From PWND01 sp964601515 (GTDB lineage Bacteria; Bacteroidota; Bacteroidia; Bacteroidales; UBA7960): a stretch of DNA of 10,889 nt. Of the stretch, positions 6,711-10,889 are shown in pieces. The stretch's first letter is position 1, and the number at the start of each line of letters is the position of its first letter. Below the pieces are notes generated by a model, which was given only the letters and a program-made list of their open reading frames with translations, had not been told where the DNA came from and did not search any database. The stretch lies in the NCBI GenBank assembly GCA_964601515.1, contig CAZRNU010000101.1, positions 1-10,889 of the forward strand. The letters run 5' to 3'. Position numbers and translations under genes: made by a program.

Positions 6711-6977
6711 CAAAATGGGTTTGGAATAAAAGCTGTCCACCACCCAGGAAGATGGAAGGGTTTCAGAACCAGCTTTAAGAGGTTTTCAGACAGAAATGCC
6801 ACTTTGATAATTCTCAGCAACAACAATACCGAAATAGCCGACCTAGTTGATTCTATACAATCTTTGCTTTTTAAAAAAGAAAAAGAAGCGTGGTTAATAG
6901 AGCAACAACTACTCCGTGAGGCATTAATTCTTGACAGTATCAGCAAAATAATATCTCCTGACTCAATTATTGAATAA
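6711..6977 (+). pseudogene. Severed C-terminal part of the serine hydrolase, in the same frame after the TAG
   Basis: Directly after the TAG the same frame stays open for 88 codons to a TAA (6975-6977). It begins QNGFGIKAVHHPGRWKGF. This is the expected end of the beta-lactamase-like domain: HPG is the third motif (H-x-G, replacing K-T-G of classic enzymes), and RNATLIILSNN is the final strand. A charged helical tail of about 35 residues follows (KKEKEAWLIEQQ...). No frameshift is needed; restoring one sense codon would give a 416-residue protein. There is no good start codon for independent translation of this part, so it is probably untranslated. Because TAG ends five other genes here, a reassigned stop codon is unlikely. 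Confidence 0.88.
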
Positions 6978-7003
6978 TTTCTTTCACAGAGTTCTCATAA
7001 AAA

Positions 7004-7020
7004 CTACTTTCAAATAGTAG
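7004..7020 (+). terminator. Weak hairpin between the hydrolase and dut
   Basis: CTACT (7004-7008) pairs with AGTAG (7016-7020). The hairpin has an AAAA run upstream and GCTTTT downstream. It could end transcription from the hydrolase gene, but the stem is only 5 bp and it overlaps the dut promoter. Confidence 0.3.
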
Positions 7021-7037
7021 GCTTTTACTTATCTTTG
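7008..7037 (+). promoter_or_regulatory. Promoter of the dut operon
   Basis: The -7 element TATCTTTG (7030-7037) is a perfect match to the Bacteroidota consensus TAnnTTTG. A partial -33 element TTTC (7008-7011) lies 18 bases upstream. Transcription would begin about 10-15 bases before the dut ATG at 7057, giving a very short leader. Confidence 0.5.
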
Positions 7038-7056
7038 CCAATTAAAAAAGCGTTTT

Positions 7057-7500
7057 ATGGGAAATATAAGTATCAAAATCGTTAACAAATCTAACAACCC
7101 TCTTCCGGAATATGAAACTATGTTTTCTGCCGGGATGGATTTAAGGGCATTCTTAAATGAGCCGATAATAATTAAACCTCTTGGACGTTCTTTAGTACCA
7201 ACAGGTCTGTACATAGAGTTACCAATTGGATATGAAGCACAAGTAAGGCCAAGAAGCGGTCTCGCAATAAAATCAGGAGTTACTGTTTTAAATACACCAG
7301 GAACTATTGATGCAGATTACAGAGGAGAAGTTATGGTGATTCTAATTAACTTATCTGACAAGGACTTTGTAATTAACAACGGCGACAGAATTGCGCAAAT
7401 GATAATTGCAGAACATAAAAGAGCTGAATTTGTTTCAGTTGATAATCTTTCTGAAACCAAACGAGGAGCAGGGGGGTTTGGCCATACCGGAACAAAATAG
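7057..7500 (+). CDS. dut: dUTP diphosphatase (dUTPase)
   Basis: This cytoplasmic enzyme hydrolyses dUTP to dUMP and pyrophosphate, keeping uracil out of DNA and supplying dUMP for thymidylate synthesis. At 147 residues it has the normal size of the trimeric family, and all five conserved motifs are present. They are SAGMDLRA (24-31), RPRSGLA (64-70), NTPGTIDADYRGEV (79-92, with the catalytic Asp at about 87 and the uridine-discriminating Tyr88), GDRIAQMII (109-117), and the C-terminal RGAGGFGHTG (136-145) that closes over the active site with its Arg and Phe. It is the first gene of a four-gene operon; the next start is 23 bases after its stop. Nothing in it suggests loss of function. A G6 run lies in motif V. 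Confidence 0.97.
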   Translation: MGNISIKIVNKSNNPLPEYETMFSAGMDLRAFLNEPIIIKPLGRSLVPTGLYIELPIGYEAQVRPRSGLAIKSGVTVLNTPGTIDADYRGEVMVILINLSDKDFVINNGDRIAQMIIAEHKRAEFVSVDNLSETKRGAGGFGHTGTK

Positions 7501-7523
7501 ACTTAATAACAAAGTGTAAAAGA

Positions 7524-9263
7524 ATGAAAATCAAGAAATGGAGTTATTTGTTTTTAATGCTGATTGGGCTTATAATAGCTTTTGCTTCGTGCAAAACAAT
7601 ATCCAAATCAGAACAAATTAAAAAAGTAACTGTTTCAGAAGTCAACCGAATGGAAAGTTCGGCTCTTCTAATCGAAGGAACAAGACAAAAAATTAAAGGA
7701 AATATTAGCAGTGCAATATTGTTATATGCTGACGCTATTGAAAAAGACCCAACAAACTGTGCTGCAAATTACGAACTCGCAACTATTCATGCTGTTGAAG
7801 GACTATACAAAGATGCTTTGGGTTTTGCAAAAAAAGCACAACAGCTCGACCCTACAAATATATATTACAACATACTATTAGCTGATATTTATGCTCTTAA
7901 TAATCAGTATAATAAGACAATCGAGATTGAAAGAAAACTGATAGCTGAAAACCCTACAAAATCAAATTTATACATTGGGCATGCAGAAACACTGAAATTC
8001 CTAAACAGACACAAAGAGGCAATTGAGGTTTATAACCAGATGGAAAAAATTCTTGGGTTTTCTGATGATATAGCAATTGAGAGACAAGACCTTTACATAA
8101 AAATCGGAAGGATAGATAAAGCTATTGAGGATGTAAAAAAGCTTGTTGATATTTATCCGGATGAAATTCAGTATCTTGACTATCTCGCAACTCTTTATTC
8201 AAATGCTAATATGAAAAACAAAGCATTTGAAATTTACGAAAAAATGCTCGCTCTTGATCCATTTAATCCTTATCCCCTACTTCTTATTGCAGATTTTTAT
8301 CAGCAAAAAAACGAAAAGGAAAAAGCATTCTCTTACGTTGAAAAAGCCTTTAAAAGTAAAGCCTTGGATGTTGAAAACAAAGAAAGAATAATGTTCTCTT
8401 TTTTTCAATTTTCTTCCAACGACAGCTTATATAAGGCATTTGCCTATGAGTTGTGCAAAACGTTCATTGAAAGTAATCCTGAAAGTGATGTGCCTTATTA
8501 CATATATGGTGATTTTCTTTTCAGAGATAAAAAATACGAAAAAGCTAGAGAATATTATCATAATGCTCTGAAGATAAATCCTGACAATTTCCCTGTTTGG
8601 GAGCAATTACTTTATATTGACTCTGAGCTAAAAGACTATGAATCAATGTTAAACAACTCAACTACTGCTCTTGAATATTTTTTCGAATATGCCACGCTGT
8701 TTTATTATCAGGCAATTGCAGCTTATTCTCTGAAAGAATATGAAATTACCACAAGCGCTATGAAACAAGCTATACCTTTGGTAATACACGACAATGAGAT
8801 TAGCTCCGATTTTTATACTCTTATGGCAGACTCATATGGAAAAATTCAAAAACATGAAGATGCCGATAATGCATACATAAATGCTCTTCAAAGAAATCCT
8901 CAAAATGCATATGCTTTAAACAATTATGCATATTCGCTTTCTGTTAGAAAAGAGAATTTAGAAGTTGCTGAAGAAATGTCTAAGCTTGCAAATGAGATAA
9001 AACCGGGACTGTCAGCTTTTCAAGATACATACGGATGGATTCTTTATCAGTCTGGTAATTATGAGAATGCAAAATATTGGCTGGAAAAGGCTTTGGAAAG
9101 TTCTGAAGAAGATCGTGCTGTTGTAATAGAACACTACGGTGATGTTTTATATAAACTAGGAGACAAAGAAAAAGCCTTCTATTATTGGGAGAAAGCGGCT
9201 TCAGCCGGCGAAGGAAGTAAATTTCTTAATCAAAAAATCATAGATAGAACATTATATGAATAG
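7524..9263 (+). CDS. Tetratricopeptide-repeat lipoprotein
   Basis: This 579-residue protein has a lipoprotein signal peptide (MKIKKWSYLFLMLIGLIIAF) and a probable lipidated Cys23 (sequence AFASCKT). The -3 Phe is unusual, but the charge and length fit. Helical TPR repeats fill nearly the whole rest, from about residue 54 to the end. Clear units include SSAILLYADAIEKDPTN, KDALGFAKKAQQLDPTN, KAFEIYEKMLALDPFNP and KAREYYHNALKINPDN. The last third (about 465-575) has the pattern ALNNYAYSLS, DTYGWILYQSGNYENA, EHYGDVLYKLGDKEKA, a combination seen in many bacterial outer-membrane-linked TPR lipoproteins. It probably acts as a protein-interaction scaffold in the periplasm; its partner is unknown. Its TAG stop overlaps the start of the next gene by 8 bases (ATGAATAG), implying translational coupling. 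Confidence 0.88.
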   Translation: MKIKKWSYLFLMLIGLIIAFASCKTISKSEQIKKVTVSEVNRMESSALLIEGTRQKIKGNISSAILLYADAIEKDPTNCAANYELATIHAVEGLYKDALGFAKKAQQLDPTNIYYNILLADIYALNNQYNKTIEIERKLIAENPTKSNLYIGHAETLKFLNRHKEAIEVYNQMEKILGFSDDIAIERQDLYIKIGRIDKAIEDVKKLVDIYPDEIQYLDYLATLYSNANMKNKAFEIYEKMLALDPFNPYPLLLIADFYQQKNEKEKAFSYVEKAFKSKALDVENKERIMFSFFQFSSNDSLYKAFAYELCKTFIESNPESDVPYYIYGDFLFRDKKYEKAREYYHNALKINPDNFPVWEQLLYIDSELKDYESMLNNSTTALEYFFEYATLFYYQAIAAYSLKEYEITTSAMKQAIPLVIHDNEISSDFYTLMADSYGKIQKHEDADNAYINALQRNPQNAYALNNYAYSLSVRKENLEVAEEMSKLANEIKPGLSAFQDTYGWILYQSGNYENAKYWLEKALESSEEDRAVVIEHYGDVLYKLGDKEKAFYYWEKAASAGEGSKFLNQKIIDRTLYE

Positions 9264-10068
9264 TTCAGTTTTTAGAAAAATTTCTTTTCTACTATATTCT
9301 CTTGTTTTTGTTTTTTCATTTTGGAGTTGTAAAACAAAGAAGTTGTTTCACAAAGAAGAGGAAAAAGTTTTTGAAACACCAGAAGATTACTTTGCTGAAC
9401 TTAAACACAATTCGGTTGATTTTGATTGGTTTTCAACCAGGTTTTCAGGTAATGCTATTTGGGAGGGTCGTACACACAGTATTGGGGGTTCTATAAGAAT
9501 CAGAAAAGATTCTGCTATTTATATTTCTGTTACTCCAGCTCTTGGTATTGAGGTAGTTAGAATGTTAATTACTCCTGATTCTGTTAAATTTGTAAACAGA
9601 ATGGAAAGCAGTTATTATGTCGGTGACAATAGGTTTATAAATCAAAAGCTGGGCGCAAACCTCGACTTTTTCATGTTACAATCGCTTCTTACGGGAAACG
9701 ACTTCCCTCATTTTGAAACATCTTATTTTGTTTTAAGCAATGAAAGGGACTTGATTAAGTTAAGCAATCAGCACCGCAGAAAAACTGGCAACCCTTCAGT
9801 ATATCTAATTCAAAATATTTTTATTGAAACTGTAAATTATAAAATTAGAAGAAATGTGATTTCAGACAATTCAGGAAAAAATATAACTGCGAATTATTCT
9901 GAATGGGAAAGCATTGAAAATCAGCTCTTCCCGGCTGCATTGGAAATGATATTCACCGACAAGTCAACTCATGCCGAATTATTTTTGAGATTTAGTAAAA
10001 TGGGTATAAATTTGCCGCAAAACATGAGTTTTCGAATTCCCCCCAGATATGAAAAAATTGACTTTTAG
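9256..10068 (+). CDS. DUF4292 lipoprotein (possibly LolA/LolB-like)
   Basis: This 270-residue protein has an N-terminal lipoprotein signal (FLLYSLVFVFSFWSC, Cys25). After it comes a beta-rich domain with the marks of DUF4292: FSGNAIWEG, SIRIRKDSAIYISVTPALGIEVVRMLITPDSV, YYVGDNRFI, and LDFFMLQSLLTGNDF. This family is, as far as I know, restricted to Bacteroidota and has a predicted fold like LolA/LolB, the carriers and acceptors of outer-membrane lipoproteins. A role in lipoprotein or lipid handling is therefore a reasonable guess, not a demonstrated function. The start ATG lies inside the end of the TPR gene. The 3' end overlaps the EnvC-like gene by 20 bases, around a C6 run at 10039-10044. 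No signs of decay. Confidence 0.85.
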   Translation: MNSSVFRKISFLLYSLVFVFSFWSCKTKKLFHKEEEKVFETPEDYFAELKHNSVDFDWFSTRFSGNAIWEGRTHSIGGSIRIRKDSAIYISVTPALGIEVVRMLITPDSVKFVNRMESSYYVGDNRFINQKLGANLDFFMLQSLLTGNDFPHFETSYFVLSNERDLIKLSNQHRRKTGNPSVYLIQNIFIETVNYKIRRNVISDNSGKNITANYSEWESIENQLFPAALEMIFTDKSTHAELFLRFSKMGINLPQNMSFRIPPRYEKIDF

Positions 10069-10889
10069 CATTTTTCTGGTTTTACTCTGCTTTGGTTTGA
10101 CGACTTTTGGTCAATCCAGAGATGCTCTTGAGAAGGAAAGGAGAGAACTTGAAAACAATATTAAGCTAACCAATGAGCTTCTTAAACAAACAAGAACAAC
10201 TGCTTCTGCAAGCCTTAATGAATTGGTAATTCTTAACAATCAAATACAAAAGAGGGAAAATTTGATTAAAGTAATTAACAGCGACATTCAGCTATTAACC
10301 CGAAGAATTGCAAATTACAATCAAAACATTGAACAGCTTTCACAAGAACTTGACGAACTCAAATCTTCTTATGCAAGAATGATATATTATGCCTACAGAA
10401 ATCAAAGCTCATATCAAAGGCTTATGTTTATTTTCTCCTCTCGTGATTTCAACCAGGCATATTTGCGCTTAAAGTATTTACAACAATATGCAAGACATAG
10501 GCAAATTCAAGCTGAAAAGATTATTGAAACAAGTAATGAATTGAATCAGAAAGTAGCTGAAATGGAAGCTCAAAAAGCTGTTCAACAACAATTGCTTGCT
10601 GAAGAAAGAATAGAAATTGAACTTTTGTCAAAAGCCAAATCACAACAGAACCAGACTATTGAGCGATTGAAAAAACAAGAAAATGATTTAAAAAAACAAC
10701 TTACCAATCATCAAAAAGCTATTCAGGCGTTAGATAATGCTATTGCGAGAATTATTGAAGAAGAAAGAAAAAAGGCTGAAGAAAGAGCAAAAGCTGAGGG
10801 AAGGCCTGTAACAAAAGAATATACACTAACACCGGAAGAAAAAGCTTTATCTAGAAATTTTGCCGGCAATAAAGGAAAACTTCCCTGGC
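10049..10889 (+). CDS. EnvC-like murein hydrolase activator, 5' part (M23 domain cut off by the window edge)
   Basis: The frame is open from ATG 10049 to the right edge, 280 codons. It starts with a signal peptide (MKKLTFSIFLVLLCFGLTTF, probable cleavage before GQSRD). A very long coiled coil follows, about residues 24-245, rich in Glu, Lys and Gln and with typical EnvC features such as ELKSSYARMIYYAYRN and FIFSSRDFNQAYLRLKYLQQY. The last visible residues, SRNFAGNKGKLPW, are the segment that precedes the LytM/M23 domain in this family. EnvC-type proteins activate N-acetylmuramoyl amidases at the septum in E. coli; whether the M23 domain here keeps its zinc ligands cannot be seen. The start overlaps the DUF4292 gene by 20 bases, so it belongs to the same operon. 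Confidence 0.9.
   Translation, partial: MKKLTFSIFLVLLCFGLTTFGQSRDALEKERRELENNIKLTNELLKQTRTTASASLNELVILNNQIQKRENLIKVINSDIQLLTRRIANYNQNIEQLSQELDELKSSYARMIYYAYRNQSSYQRLMFIFSSRDFNQAYLRLKYLQQYARHRQIQAEKIIETSNELNQKVAEMEAQKAVQQQLLAEERIEIELLSKAKSQQNQTIERLKKQENDLKKQLTNHQKAIQALDNAIARIIEEERKKAEERAKAEGRPVTKEYTLTPEEKALSRNFAGNKGKLPW

Noticed and set aside
6695..6946. Minus-strand open frame of 83 codons opposite the hydrolase 3' part
   Set aside because: It is antisense to sequence that clearly encodes the end of the beta-lactamase-like domain and has no recognisable features of its own.

Overview
The window looks like a chromosomal piece of a Bacteroidota bacterium (Bacteroidales or a relative; I cannot place it more precisely). 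The DNA is AT-rich. Most genes lack a strong Shine-Dalgarno sequence. Several starts are preceded by the Bacteroidota-type -7 element TAnnTTTG. The gene content is also typical: a lipoprotein-rich envelope operon with DUF4292, a short Wza-type lipoprotein, and a LamG-like surface protein.

Layout. The left half (about 27-5544) is on the minus strand. Read in the direction of transcription, a Wza-type polysaccharide export lipoprotein (5544-4774) is followed 15 bases later by a Wzc-type polysaccharide co-polymerase/tyrosine kinase (4758-2314). A 295-base gap with inverted repeats and a candidate promoter comes next, then a secreted LamG-like protein (2018-27) that ends at a stop codon close to the window edge. 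From 5727 everything is on the plus strand. A membrane-anchored serine hydrolase of the beta-lactamase/PBP4* family is interrupted by an in-frame TAG at 6708; its missing C-terminal part continues in the same frame to 6977. After a well-formed promoter comes a tight four-gene operon: dut (dUTPase), a TPR lipoprotein, a DUF4292 lipoprotein and an EnvC-like coiled-coil murein hydrolase activator that runs off the right edge. The last three are joined by overlaps of 8 and 20 bases.

How the genes work together. Wza and Wzc would build the trans-envelope export machine for a capsule or exopolysaccharide. The LamG-like protein is probably displayed on the surface. The dut operon combines nucleotide-pool cleaning with envelope maintenance: an outer-membrane lipoprotein possibly related to LolA/LolB, and cell-wall hydrolysis at division.

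Most notable points: (1) a clean nonsense mutation in the serine hydrolase; (2) two potentially hypermutable elements inside the Wzc gene, a G8 homopolymer early in the gene where either a +1 or a -1 slip soon gives a stop, and a tandem hexanucleotide repeat encoding ten Gly-Tyr units in the autophosphorylation tail; (3) an 11-bp perfect inverted repeat in the divergent wza/hydrolase intergenic region. I found no RNA genes, insertion sequences, CRISPR arrays or integration signatures.
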